Shown here in pieces: positions 1-7,144 of a stretch of 64,000 bases of DNA. How positions within the stretch are numbered: the stretch's first letter is position 1; the number at the start of each line of letters is the position of its first letter. The position numbers and the translations under genes were made by a program. The notes beneath the pieces were generated by a model. It was given only the letters and a program-made list of their open reading frames with translations, made no database searches and was not told the DNA's origin. The stretch is from VXMT01 sp965204835. GTDB lineage: Bacteria; Chloroflexota; Dehalococcoidia; UBA2979. The stretch covers positions 2,604,001 to 2,668,000 of the forward strand of contig OZ242017.1 in NCBI GenBank assembly GCA_965204835.1, read 5' to 3'.

Positions 1-1713
1 TTCGAGTTCAGAGGGCCGAGAGGCGTCGCCATCGCCCCGGACGGCGCCATCTACGTCACCGAGCGCACCACCAGCCGCATCCGCAAGATCAGCCCGGACG
101 GCATAGTGACGACGGTCGCGGGCTCCGGGACGTTCGATGTCGAGCCCGTCCTGAGGCCGAGGCGCGACGGTTCCGCTGATCAGGCCATCTTCGGGGCGCT
201 CGGCCCGATGGTGTTCGGACCGGATGGTGACCTGTTCATCGTTGACGGGCCGACCATCAGGCGCCTCTCACCCTCCGGGTGGGTATCAACCTTCGTCGGG
301 GGCGGATACGGGTTTGCCGACGGGCGAGGCGCTCGAGCGCGGCTCGGCTACGTGGGCGGTATCGATGTGGACACCTCCGGCAACCTGTACTTCAGCGAGT
401 CCAACGCATGGGTTCCCAGTGAGGTAGGGGCGGTGGGAGCCATTCGCATGGTCACTCCCGACGGCGCCGTACGGACGCTGTACCGGGATGCCCGGCCGGC
501 GCACCGCGGCGGGTTACTTGCCAGCCCTCGAGGGATCGCGGTTTCGAGGGACGGCGACATCTACGTCTCGAGCACCGGCCGCGACCAGGTCGTGCAGCTC
601 AAGCCTGACGGCAAGCTGCGTGCCATCGCCGGCGCCGGCGAGGCAGGCAGCTTCGACGGTCCGTACGGAGCGGCTACGTTCCAGTTCCCCGCCGCAATCG
701 CAGTCGCGCCGAGTGGGGCGCTCATCCTGATAGACCAGGCGGCCAGTACCGTGCGGGCGATCCTGCCCGGCCCGGACGGGTTCACCACCCGCGTGCCGCT
801 GGCCGAAGACCATGGCCTCCCGCAGCTCGAAGGAGTGAGCGTTGAGGTGTTCGCGGGGCGCGCCGGGGTATCCGGATACTCGGGCGACGGGGGCCCCGCC
901 ACGGGGGCGCGCTTCACCGCACCCGTGGGGATCGCCCTCGATCGGTCCGGTGGTGTCCTCGTAGCCGACGCTCGGAACCACGCCATTCGCCGGATCTCGG
1001 CCAACGGCACGGTGAGCACGCTTGCGGGCGGCAACGGTCGGGGCTCGCGCGATGGCTCCCCCGCCCGAGCCCAGTTCGACCAACCCCGCTACGTCGCCGT
1101 GGACGGCGACGGCGCCGTATACGTGGTGGATGGCGACAGCCGGCTCCGCAACGTCGCGCTCGATGGCGCCGTCTCAACCATCGAGTGGGACGCCGACGGC
1201 GACATCCACACCATGGAACAGGGGCCCGACGGCAGCGTGTTCGTCACCCGGGCAGGACAGATCTGGCGTCCCGATCCCGACGGGGCCATGGCTCGGGTGG
1301 GAGGCCGCTTTGGCTATATGTGGGGGTTGAGCGTGGCCGACGATGGCTCCCTGTACTTCCTGAATGACGTAGCGACGAACTTCTGGGTGACGCGCCTGAC
1401 GACGGCCGGAGTCACCTCGAGGGTATTCGAGGATGACCGAGGCATCTTTGGCGGGCCGTTCTCCCACCGCCTCCACCGGCTGGCGCTGGGCCCGGATCGC
1501 GTCATGTACGTGCTCGACCCGGAGTACCGGCAAGTGGTCCGCATCGAGCCAGACGGAACCGGTGCGATCGTGGTCGACCACGAGACGTCCGCTCTGGGGG
1601 CCAGTTTCTATCCTGAGGACATCCTCGTGACGTCGGAGGGCGATCTGCTCGTCTCAGACGCGCGACGGCACGTGATCTGGAAGATCACCATCGACGAGGA
1701 CGGGCGGCACTAG
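1..1713 (+). CDS. NHL-repeat beta-propeller protein (5' end outside window)
   Basis: The frame is open from base 1, so the gene starts upstream of the window; the GTG at 106 is internal. The product is built of NHL/SMP-30-like blades: the pattern G-hydrophobic-A-hydrophobic-x-x-x-G-x-hydrophobic-Y/V-V-A/S-D followed by I-R-x-hydrophobic and a DG turn recurs every 45-60 residues, for example GIALDRSGGVLVADARNHAI and YVAVDGDGAVYVVDGDSRL. Such propellers usually sit outside the cell and bind ligands or form a lactonase-like scaffold. No catalytic motif is evident and no signal peptide can be judged because the N-terminus is missing. Its stop shares the CTAG at 1710-1713 with the convergent moaA stop. 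Confidence 0.85.
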   Translation, partial: FEFRGPRGVAIAPDGAIYVTERTTSRIRKISPDGIVTTVAGSGTFDVEPVLRPRRDGSADQAIFGALGPMVFGPDGDLFIVDGPTIRRLSPSGWVSTFVGGGYGFADGRGARARLGYVGGIDVDTSGNLYFSESNAWVPSEVGAVGAIRMVTPDGAVRTLYRDARPAHRGGLLASPRGIAVSRDGDIYVSSTGRDQVVQLKPDGKLRAIAGAGEAGSFDGPYGAATFQFPAAIAVAPSGALILIDQAASTVRAILPGPDGFTTRVPLAEDHGLPQLEGVSVEVFAGRAGVSGYSGDGGPATGARFTAPVGIALDRSGGVLVADARNHAIRRISANGTVSTLAGGNGRGSRDGSPARAQFDQPRYVAVDGDGAVYVVDGDSRLRNVALDGAVSTIEWDADGDIHTMEQGPDGSVFVTRAGQIWRPDPDGAMARVGGRFGYMWGLSVADDGSLYFLNDVATNFWVTRLTTAGVTSRVFEDDRGIFGGPFSHRLHRLALGPDRVMYVLDPEYRQVVRIEPDGTGAIVVDHETSALGASFYPEDILVTSEGDLLVSDARRHVIWKITIDEDGRH

Positions 1714-2750
1714 CCGCCGATGTACGACATCTCGATGCGCGGGCCGAGCGAGGCCACGTCCGGGGTGGCCGCGGAGCGGAGCTCCGAGTAGCGGTCGTCG
1801 CGGACGCGCCAGATGCCGCGCAGGATATCCAGCAGCTCCTCGTCGCTGGCGCCCTCGCGCAGCGGCGCGCGCAGGTCCGTGCCGAGCACCGCGAACAGGC
1901 ACGTGTAGAGCGAGCCGTCGGCCGAGAGGCGCGCTCGCGTGCAGTCGCTGCAGAACGGCGCGGACACCGAGGTGATGAACCCCACCTCGCCGTCGCCGTC
2001 CAGGTAGCGCCAGCGCCGGGCCACCTCCCCGCGGTACGAGGGCTCCACCGGCTCGATCGGCAGCTCCGCGCCCACGCGCTCGGCGAGCTCGGCGGCCGGG
2101 ACCACGTCGTCCAGCACCCAGCCGTTCGTCGCGCCCACGTCCATGAACTCGATGAAACGCAGGATGTGGCCGGAGCCTTTGAAGTAGCGCGCGAGGTCCA
2201 CGGCGGTGTGGTCGTTCACGCCGCGCTTGATCACGGCGTTGACCTTGACCGGCCGCAGCCCCGCCGCTGCGGCAGCCTCGATGCCGTCGAGGACGGTCTG
2301 GACGGGCACCTCGACGTCGTTCATCTCGCGGAAGATCGCGTCGTCGAGCGTGTCGAGGGACACCGTGACGCGGTCCAGGCCGGCATCGGCCAGCGGCTGC
2401 GCGAGCCGCGTCAGCAGCGAGCCGTTGGTCGTGAGCGCGATGTCCATCTCCGGCGTCGCCGCGCGCAGCTGCGCGACGAGCGACGGGAGGTCGGCGCGCA
2501 GCGTCGGCTCCCCGCCGGTGAGGCGCAGCTTGCGCACGCCGAGGCCCGCGAACAGGCCGGCGAGGCGCGCGATCTCCTCGAACGTCAGTATCTGGTCGCG
2601 CGGCAGGAACTCGAAGTCCGGGCCGAAGACCTCGCGCGGCATGCAGTAGCGGCAGCGGAAGTTGCAGCGGTCCGTGACCGAGATGCGCAGGTCGCGCAGC
2701 GGCCGCCCGAAGGCGTCGAGGACATCCGTGGGTGCGGCCTGGTCGGTCAT
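1710..2750 (-). CDS. moaA: GTP 3',8-cyclase MoaA (molybdenum cofactor biosynthesis)
   Basis: Radical-SAM enzyme that, with MoaC, converts GTP to cyclic pyranopterin monophosphate, the first step of Moco synthesis. 346 aa, close to the usual 330-340. The N-terminal SAM cluster motif CNFRCRYC gives C29, C33 and C36; the C-terminal GTP-binding cluster has C267, C270 and C284; the protein ends in the family's conserved Gly-Gly. ATG overlaps the rdgB stop (ATGA), indicating translational coupling. It is the last gene of the fbp - 90-aa - rdgB - moaA operon. A Moco-dependent sulfite-oxidase-like enzyme lies at 9461-10657; no other moa/moe genes are in the window. Confidence 0.96.
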   Translation of the reverse strand: MTDQAAPTDVLDAFGRPLRDLRISVTDRCNFRCRYCMPREVFGPDFEFLPRDQILTFEEIARLAGLFAGLGVRKLRLTGGEPTLRADLPSLVAQLRAATPEMDIALTTNGSLLTRLAQPLADAGLDRVTVSLDTLDDAIFREMNDVEVPVQTVLDGIEAAAAAGLRPVKVNAVIKRGVNDHTAVDLARYFKGSGHILRFIEFMDVGATNGWVLDDVVPAAELAERVGAELPIEPVEPSYRGEVARRWRYLDGDGEVGFITSVSAPFCSDCTRARLSADGSLYTCLFAVLGTDLRAPLREGASDEELLDILRGIWRVRDDRYSELRSAATPDVASLGPRIEMSYIGG

Positions 2751-3364
2751 CGCCCCTCCGGTGGAAGCAGGCCCCGCAGCACGTCGATTATCTCACGCGC
2801 GGCCAGCCCGCGATGGCTGATGTCGTGCTTGTCCTCGCCCAGCTCGGCCATCGTGCGGCCGTCGGGCAGCTCGAAGATGGGGTCGTAGCCGAATCCCTCG
2901 GCGCCGCGCGGCCCGGCCGCGATGCGCCCCTCGACCGTCGCCTCCCGGACGTAGGTCTCGCTGTTGGGCATGGCGAGGGCGAGCACGGCACGGAAGCGCG
3001 CCCCGCGGCGCGCCGGCGGGACGCCCTCGAGCTCCCCGAGCAGCAGCGCGTTGCGCGCGGCGGCGGTCGCGGCCTGCGGCCCGCCGTAGCGCGCTGAGAT
3101 CACGCCCGGCCGCCCGTCGAGCGCGTCGACCTCGAGGCCGGAGTCGTCGGCGAGCGAGGGCAGCCCGGACGCCTCGGCGTGGCGAACGGCCTTGGAGACG
3201 GCGTTCTCCAGGTACGAGCGCGACGTCTCGATCACCTCGACGCGCGGCAGGCCGATGTCGGCCGGGGCCACCACGTCCCACCCGCAGCCGTCGAGGAGCG
3301 TGCGGAACTCGGCGACCTTGCCGGGGTTGCCCGTGGCGATCAGCAGGCGGCGTGTGGCGGTCAT
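2747..3364 (-). CDS. rdgB: dITP/XTP pyrophosphatase, RdgB/HAM1 family
   Basis: House-cleaning nucleotidase that hydrolyses non-canonical purine NTPs (dITP, XTP) to monophosphates. The N-terminal ATGNPGK signature (about residues 9-15), the SLADDSGLEVDAL segment with the catalytic acidic residues, and PGVISARYGG are all present; 205 aa is normal. I chose the ATG at 3364 because the protein then begins MTATRRLLIATGNPGK as in homologues and lies 7 nt after the stop of the 90-aa gene; an in-frame ATG at 3421 would overlap that gene. The stop overlaps the moaA start by 4 nt. Confidence 0.95.
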   Translation of the reverse strand: MTATRRLLIATGNPGKVAEFRTLLDGCGWDVVAPADIGLPRVEVIETSRSYLENAVSKAVRHAEASGLPSLADDSGLEVDALDGRPGVISARYGGPQAATAAARNALLLGELEGVPPARRGARFRAVLALAMPNSETYVREATVEGRIAAGPRGAEGFGYDPIFELPDGRTMAELGEDKHDISHRGLAAREIIDVLRGLLPPEGR

Positions 3365-3371
3365 ATCGCGC

Positions 3372-3644
3372 TCAGTAGGTGAGGCAGTAGCACCCGTTGC
3401 TCGGTTCGCCGCCAACGTCATCCCGCGCCCAGTCGATCAACTCGCGACGGTCGAGCGAGCACACCTTGATGTACTGGCGGGTCGTGTAGGGACCACCGGA
3501 TCGGCTGCCGATATGTTGGCACATGGCGCTATGGAGCTTCACATCCGCCGGATTCAGGCTGCGCTGAATGTTGATGACGAACCCGCTCCGGTTCCGCTTG
3601 AGCCAATCGAAGTAGCCTTTCTCGTCGCCCTTGAAGGTGATCAC
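3372..3644 (-). CDS. conserved-looking small protein of unknown function, 90 aa
   Basis: I do not recognise a named family with certainty. It begins MITFKGDEKGYFDWLKRNRS and contains GFVINIQRS followed by LHSAMCQHI, a pattern I associate with small bacterial proteins and with N-termini of restriction-like proteins in which a conserved His-x(4)-Cys-x2-His follows a GFV-N motif. Cys and His residues cluster (C42, H44, C62, C86, C88), so metal binding is possible. It is sandwiched between fbp (3 nt upstream) and rdgB (7 nt downstream), so it is co-transcribed with both. No signal peptide or membrane segment. Confidence 0.75.
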   Translation of the reverse strand: MITFKGDEKGYFDWLKRNRSGFVINIQRSLNPADVKLHSAMCQHIGSRSGGPYTTRQYIKVCSLDRRELIDWARDDVGGEPSNGCYCLTY

Positions 3645-3647
3645 CCT

Positions 3648-4745
3648 CTAGTCCATCGCCTCCCAGCGGTCGCTCAGCTTGGCGGCCACGGCCGGCATCG
3701 TCGTGTACTCCATCTCGTCGAGGGGCAGACGGTGCGGCTCGAACGGGCCGTGCTTGCGCAGGTAGTCGCTGACGCGGTTCGCCTCGTCGCGCGCGTTGTC
3801 GTACGAGGGGTCGTCGAAGAGGTCGCGCGGGACGCCGAGCATGCCGTTCGCGAGCTGGAAGCCGAGCGCGACGATGCGCGGCGGGCCGTCGAAGCGCGAC
3901 GGGTGCGCCTGCGCGACGGACGTCGGCATCCACGGGCCGTAGTGCGAGCCGCGCATGAAGCCCTCGACGGTCCACGCGGTGGTGAACGGCTCGATCACCT
4001 CGCCCACGGCCGGGAAGGTGCCCTGGCAGCGCACGATCGCCGTCGGGTCGTCCTTGCCGACGTAGCGGCCGGCGATGAGCGAGAGCTTGTCGGTGGAGGA
4101 GACCGAGGCCACCTCGCCGGTCCCGCGGTTGCGCACGCGCTTCACCGCGTAGCGGGCGGGCGAGCCGATGAACACGAGCAGGTCGTACATCTCCTCGGGG
4201 CAGGAGAGGAAGATGCGCCTGTTCTCCTTGACGTCATGCACCTCGAACTCGAAGCCGCCGTGGAGCGGCTCGGCGATGACGAGCCCGGCGGTGTTGAACG
4301 GGTCGGCGAACATCTTGAAGAACGGCAGGTTGAAGGACCCCGCCGAGGTCTTGTCGCCCATGAACACGATCACCGGCTCCGAGGGGCGCTCCTCGATCTC
4401 CATCTCGGCCGAGCCGGGGCCCGCGCCGCGGATGTTGCCGGAGAAGGCGTCGACCAGGATGTCCTGCCCGGCGCCGTAGAGGTGCAGCTTCTGTGCGACC
4501 TCGGTGCCCGTCTGGAAGGTGTCCCACGCGAGGCGGTGGATCTCCTCGTCGTCCTCGCCGCGCTCGTGCGACATCACGAGGAAGAGGTCGTCGCCGCAGG
4601 CGTGTGCCTGGGCGTCGATCAGGAGCCCGGATTGCACCGCCTGGGCGAGCGACTCGCGGCCGGAGTCGAGCAGCTCGGGGTGCATCGCCGAGTGGCCAAC
4701 CCAGCCACCGACGTCCGCCTTGATCACGCTGAGGGTCTGGGGCAT
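3648..4745 (-). CDS. fbp: fructose-1,6-bisphosphate aldolase/phosphatase (class V FBPase)
   Basis: Bifunctional gluconeogenic enzyme that condenses triose phosphates to fructose-1,6-bisphosphate and dephosphorylates it to fructose-6-phosphate in the same active site. The FBPA/P hallmarks are present: N-terminal IKADVGGWVGH (Mg ligands D11, H18), ACGDD (D52-D53), VFMGDKTSAGSFNLP, HDVKENRRIFLSCPEEMYDLL, and RYAVKRV, whose Y199 and K202 should be the switching Tyr and the Schiff-base Lys (assignment from motif spacing). 365 aa is typical. This type is widespread in archaea and deep-branching bacteria including Chloroflexota. It heads a four-gene operon ending in moaA. Confidence 0.95.
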   Translation of the reverse strand: MPQTLSVIKADVGGWVGHSAMHPELLDSGRESLAQAVQSGLLIDAQAHACGDDLFLVMSHERGEDDEEIHRLAWDTFQTGTEVAQKLHLYGAGQDILVDAFSGNIRGAGPGSAEMEIEERPSEPVIVFMGDKTSAGSFNLPFFKMFADPFNTAGLVIAEPLHGGFEFEVHDVKENRRIFLSCPEEMYDLLVFIGSPARYAVKRVRNRGTGEVASVSSTDKLSLIAGRYVGKDDPTAIVRCQGTFPAVGEVIEPFTTAWTVEGFMRGSHYGPWMPTSVAQAHPSRFDGPPRIVALGFQLANGMLGVPRDLFDDPSYDNARDEANRVSDYLRKHGPFEPHRLPLDEMEYTTMPAVAAKLSDRWEAMD

Positions 4746-4853
4746 CGCGTCCTCCGTCGTCGTGCTCCGCGCCTCACCGGGCGGCGGGCAACGCGTTGTG
4801 CCTGGGTCTGCCTGGGGATGGGTACCCGTTGCGCCCTCGATACTACACGAGGG

Positions 4854-5555
4854 TCACGAACCGCCGAAGCGCCCGCGCAGCTCGGAAAGCACCGATTCCG
4901 CGAGCGGGAACGTCACCTCCCGCAGCTCCGACGCCAGCCCTCCGCGTTCGGCGAGGAACGCCTCGAGCGCGGCGGCTGCTTCGAGGCCGCGCGTGCGGGC
5001 GTGGTCGTCGTCGAGGGCGCGGAATCCCTGGAGCTTGCGAGGGCCCTCGCGGCCGCCCTCGGAGATGTACCAGTCGCGGAAAGCGACGCCGCACCCGACC
5101 TCGAATAGCAGCGCCCCGAGCGGCGTCGCCACCGGCGGGACGCGCGCCGACAGCGCGCGCGCCGTGAGCGAGCGCGCGACCGAGTCGTACTCGGCCATGA
5201 GGTGCCCGCCCGGCGGCACGATGCTCGCGAGGCGGTCGAACAGCGCACGCTCGACCTCCGGGCCAACCTCGAACGTCCCGCCCGTGTCGAGCGGGACCGA
5301 GGCGAAGTAGTCGAGCACCTCGACCCAGTTGAAGCCGGGGTACGGCCCCGAGTTCTGGAGGCCGAAGACCACCGGCGCGGTCGTGCGCCCGCCCGGGGTG
5401 GCGAGGTAGCAACGGAAGTACGTCGAGCCGACCGCGCTGCGCGGGCCGAGCCGCACGTCGAGCGTCACGCCGCCGCTGAGGTCCGCGCCGTCGAGCGGCG
5501 CGAGCGTGTGGTCGGGTGAGTCGGCGGCCTGCTGCCAGCGGTCGTCGCTCGTCAT
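4854..5555 (-). CDS. hypothetical protein, DUF1122-like
   Basis: 233-aa soluble protein with no signal peptide. The segment IVPPGGHLMAEYDS followed by PPVATPLGALLFEVG and FRDWYISEGGREGPRKLQG resembles what I remember of the DUF1122 family (function unknown, first noted in archaea); this assignment is tentative. The start codon lies 1 nt from the left copy of a 28-bp direct repeat (5557-5584). The other copy (6377-6404) contains the stop of the ABC permease gene, so this gene was probably the next cistron of that transporter operon, 4 nt downstream, before a toxin-antitoxin-like cassette intervened. Confidence 0.75.
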   Translation of the reverse strand: MTSDDRWQQAADSPDHTLAPLDGADLSGGVTLDVRLGPRSAVGSTYFRCYLATPGGRTTAPVVFGLQNSGPYPGFNWVEVLDYFASVPLDTGGTFEVGPEVERALFDRLASIVPPGGHLMAEYDSVARSLTARALSARVPPVATPLGALLFEVGCGVAFRDWYISEGGREGPRKLQGFRALDDDHARTRGLEAAAALEAFLAERGGLASELREVTFPLAESVLSELRGRFGGS

Positions 5556-5556
5556 C

Positions 5557-5584
5557 GCGTCATGCCGTCCTCGTACGCAGCGCC
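5557..5584. repeat. 28-bp direct repeat, left copy
   Basis: Exact match to 6377-6404 in the same orientation (begins GCGTCATGCCG, ends TACGCAGCGCC). On the minus strand this copy still encodes the last residues of the permease (ALRTRTA, stop) although the rest of the permease is 800 bp away. The flanking bases differ immediately on both sides. Confidence 0.9.
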
Positions 5585-5617
5585 TGCCGATACATGCGGC
5601 TCGCGGCTGCCGCCAAA

Positions 5618-5725
5618 CAGGTTACCTGCTTGCAGTCCTGCGCCCGCCCTCGTGCTGTTGGAGCCTGGAACGTCCGCGGCGGGCCAGTCGGCGAAGCCAG
5701 ATGTATCGCCCAATGTATTGCGATA
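5618..5725. promoter_or_regulatory. inverted repeats upstream of the toxin-like gene (candidate operators)
   Basis: Two dyads precede the gene pair at 5741: CAGGTTACCTG at 5618-5628 (perfect 11-bp palindrome) and TATCGC/GCGATA at 5704-5709 and 5720-5725 with a 10-bp spacer. The latter is just upstream of a TACACT hexamer (5731-5736) that could serve as -10 for an mRNA starting at or near the ATG. No good -35 is visible. Autoregulation by the antitoxin is the family-typical expectation, not shown by the sequence. Confidence 0.4.
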
Positions 5726-5740
5726 TGCATTACACTAGCT

Positions 5741-6016
5741 ATGCCGGTACGGGAGGCGCTGATCATCGAGGCCGGTGGTGAGCGTTTCCGAGTCTATTAC
5801 GACCTGGAGGTACCCGAAGTGCTGCACATCACGTTGCGGCACGGCACGGCACCTGAGGATGCGATCCGCACGTTCTTCGAGGGCGAACGGCAGCCATGGG
5901 ACGAGGAGCGGCAGCGCTTCGAGACTGCGACCGACACGCACGGTCTCTACTGGACGCGCCATCCTCACGACGGCTCAGTGATCGTAATCAGCTGCTTCGA
6001 GCGGGAGGGGGACTGA
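5741..6016 (+). CDS. putative toxin of a type II TA-like pair, distantly BrnT-like
   Basis: 91 aa. The central segment LRHGTAPEDAIRTFF, a DEER stretch and a C-terminal strand SVIVISCFERE are arranged like BrnT RelE-fold toxins (HG-x-x-x-EEA-x-x-hydrophobic-F...DEER...hydrophobic strand), but the similarity is weak and I would not insist on the family. TGATG overlap with the next gene, which is antitoxin-like. There is no Shine-Dalgarno; a TACACT at 5731-5736 lies 4 nt before the ATG, so the mRNA may be nearly leaderless. The pair lies wholly between two 28-bp direct repeats and is antisense to the host operon. Confidence 0.65.
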   Translation: MPVREALIIEAGGERFRVYYDLEVPEVLHITLRHGTAPEDAIRTFFEGERQPWDEERQRFETATDTHGLYWTRHPHDGSVIVISCFEREGD

Positions 6017-6330
6017 TGGCCGCGCCAGGTAACCCGCGCGAGATGAAGGTTGTCAGCGAGCGTGTCGAGGAGGACCCCGAAGTCTCCGACCTCGTCTCGC
6101 GGCTGGAGGCCGAGGCGGATAGCCAGGTCGTGCCGCGCAGCATCACCCTGCGCTGGGGCGACCGCCAGATCGCGGTCGTGAAGCGCGCGGCGGCGATCCT
6201 CGGCGTCCCGTACCAGACCTACCTCAAGCAGGTCGTGTTCCGGCAGGCGATCGAGGACATCGAGCACGCCGAATCGGTGCTCGGCAGGCAGCCGCGGTCG
6301 AGGAGCCCGAGTCAGCGTACGGGCGAGTGA
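6016..6330 (+). CDS. putative antitoxin, CopG/ribbon-helix-helix-like
   Basis: 104 aa. The segment SITLRWGDRQIAVVKRAAAI followed by LGVPYQTYLKQVVFRQA looks like a CopG/BrnA-type ribbon-helix-helix: one beta strand, then two helices with the V-P-Y-Q-T turn usual for this class. The N-terminal 40 residues are acidic (EDPEVSDLVSRLEAEAD) and the C-terminus basic (RQPRSRSPSQRT). ATG overlaps the upstream stop (TGATG). Here the presumed toxin gene comes first and the antitoxin second, as in brnTA and higBA. Confidence 0.65.
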   Translation: MAAPGNPREMKVVSERVEEDPEVSDLVSRLEAEADSQVVPRSITLRWGDRQIAVVKRAAAILGVPYQTYLKQVVFRQAIEDIEHAESVLGRQPRSRSPSQRTGE

Positions 6331-6376
6331 CCGCGCCCTGGGTCGCGGCCGCCGAAGCGCCGTCATCCGCAGGGCT

Positions 6377-6404
6377 GCGTCATGCCGTCCTCGTACGCAG
6401 CGCC
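6377..6404. repeat. 28-bp direct repeat, right copy
   Basis: Identical to 5557-5584. It contains the stop codon (TGA, 6382-6380 on the minus strand) and last codons of the ABC permease gene. This is the junction at which the toxin-antitoxin-like cassette appears to have entered. Confidence 0.9.
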
Positions 6405-7144
6405 CACAGCGCCATCGCCGCAGTGACGGCCCCGAGGCCGAACACCGAGGCGAACGCGCCCGCGAGGTTGTCCCACTCCCAGCCGTCGAGCGCCAGCGTG
6501 CGCATGCCCTCGAGCAGGTAGGTGACGGGGTTGATCGAGGCGAGGAACTCCATCCACGGGTCGAAGAACTCCTTGGGCGCGAACGCGGGCGAGAGGAACA
6601 GGAGCGGGAAGAAGATCAGGAACCCCGCCTGCGCGGCCTGCGCGTTGCCCGTCCGCAGCCCGATCGTCACCCCGATCCCCGAGTACGCCACCCCGAACAG
6701 CCCGGCGAGCGCGATCACCATCACGTAGCCGAGCGGTCCGGCCTCCATCCCGGCCGTGAAGAAGCTGAGCACGGCCACGATGATCGAGGTGAACGCCATG
6801 CAGCGGATGCCGTCGGCGATGAGCCGCCCCAGCACGATCGCGAGGCGCGGCATCGGCGTGAGCAGCAGTTTGTCGAAGTAGCCGCTCTCGATGTCCTTCA
6901 CGATCGCCACGCCCGAGACGGCCGCCGCGCCGGCGACGCCCTGCGTGACGGCGACGGGCAACTGGAAGGCCTCGTAGTTCTCGATGCCCAGCGCGGGCGC
7001 CGCGATGTTGCTGATGGCGCCGACGGTGACGAAGAAGAAGAACAGCGGGATGAAGAGGTTGCCCACCTCGACGCCCGGCTGCCGGATCGTCTCTCGCACC
7101 GCCCGCCACGCGAGCTGATAGGTCCCGAGTATGAGCGCGGTCAT
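6380..7144 (-). CDS. ABC-2 type exporter permease (DrrB-like)
   Basis: 254-aa polytopic membrane protein with about six hydrophobic segments. It fits the ABC-2 permease family: FFFVTVGAISNI in TM2, the loop DIESGYFDKLLLTPMPR (equivalent to the D-x-E-x-G-x(2)-E-x-L-x-x-T-P motif that couples to the ATPase), and the C-terminal LSPAFAPKEFFDPWMEFLAS-INPVTYLLEGMR. The ATG at 7144 overlaps the ATPase stop (TGATG); a GTG one codon upstream is possible. The 3' end lies in a 28-bp repeat duplicated at 5557. Substrate is not deducible; relatives export drugs or lipids. Confidence 0.9.
   Translation of the reverse strand: MTALILGTYQLAWRAVRETIRQPGVEVGNLFIPLFFFFVTVGAISNIAAPALGIENYEAFQLPVAVTQGVAGAAAVSGVAIVKDIESGYFDKLLLTPMPRLAIVLGRLIADGIRCMAFTSIIVAVLSFFTAGMEAGPLGYVMVIALAGLFGVAYSGIGVTIGLRTGNAQAAQAGFLIFFPLLFLSPAFAPKEFFDPWMEFLASINPVTYLLEGMRTLALDGWEWDNLAGAFASVFGLGAVTAAMALWALRTRTA

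Noticed and set aside
3192..5108. 638-codon plus-strand frame opposite fbp
   Set aside because: Antisense of FBPA/P, which has conserved metal and Schiff-base motifs.
5557..6404. Interpretation of the 28-bp repeats as attL/attR of an integrative element
   Set aside because: No integrase or transposase is present in the 0.8-kb insert and the repeat is not at a tRNA gene; I keep only the neutral statement that it looks like an insertion with a duplicated junction.
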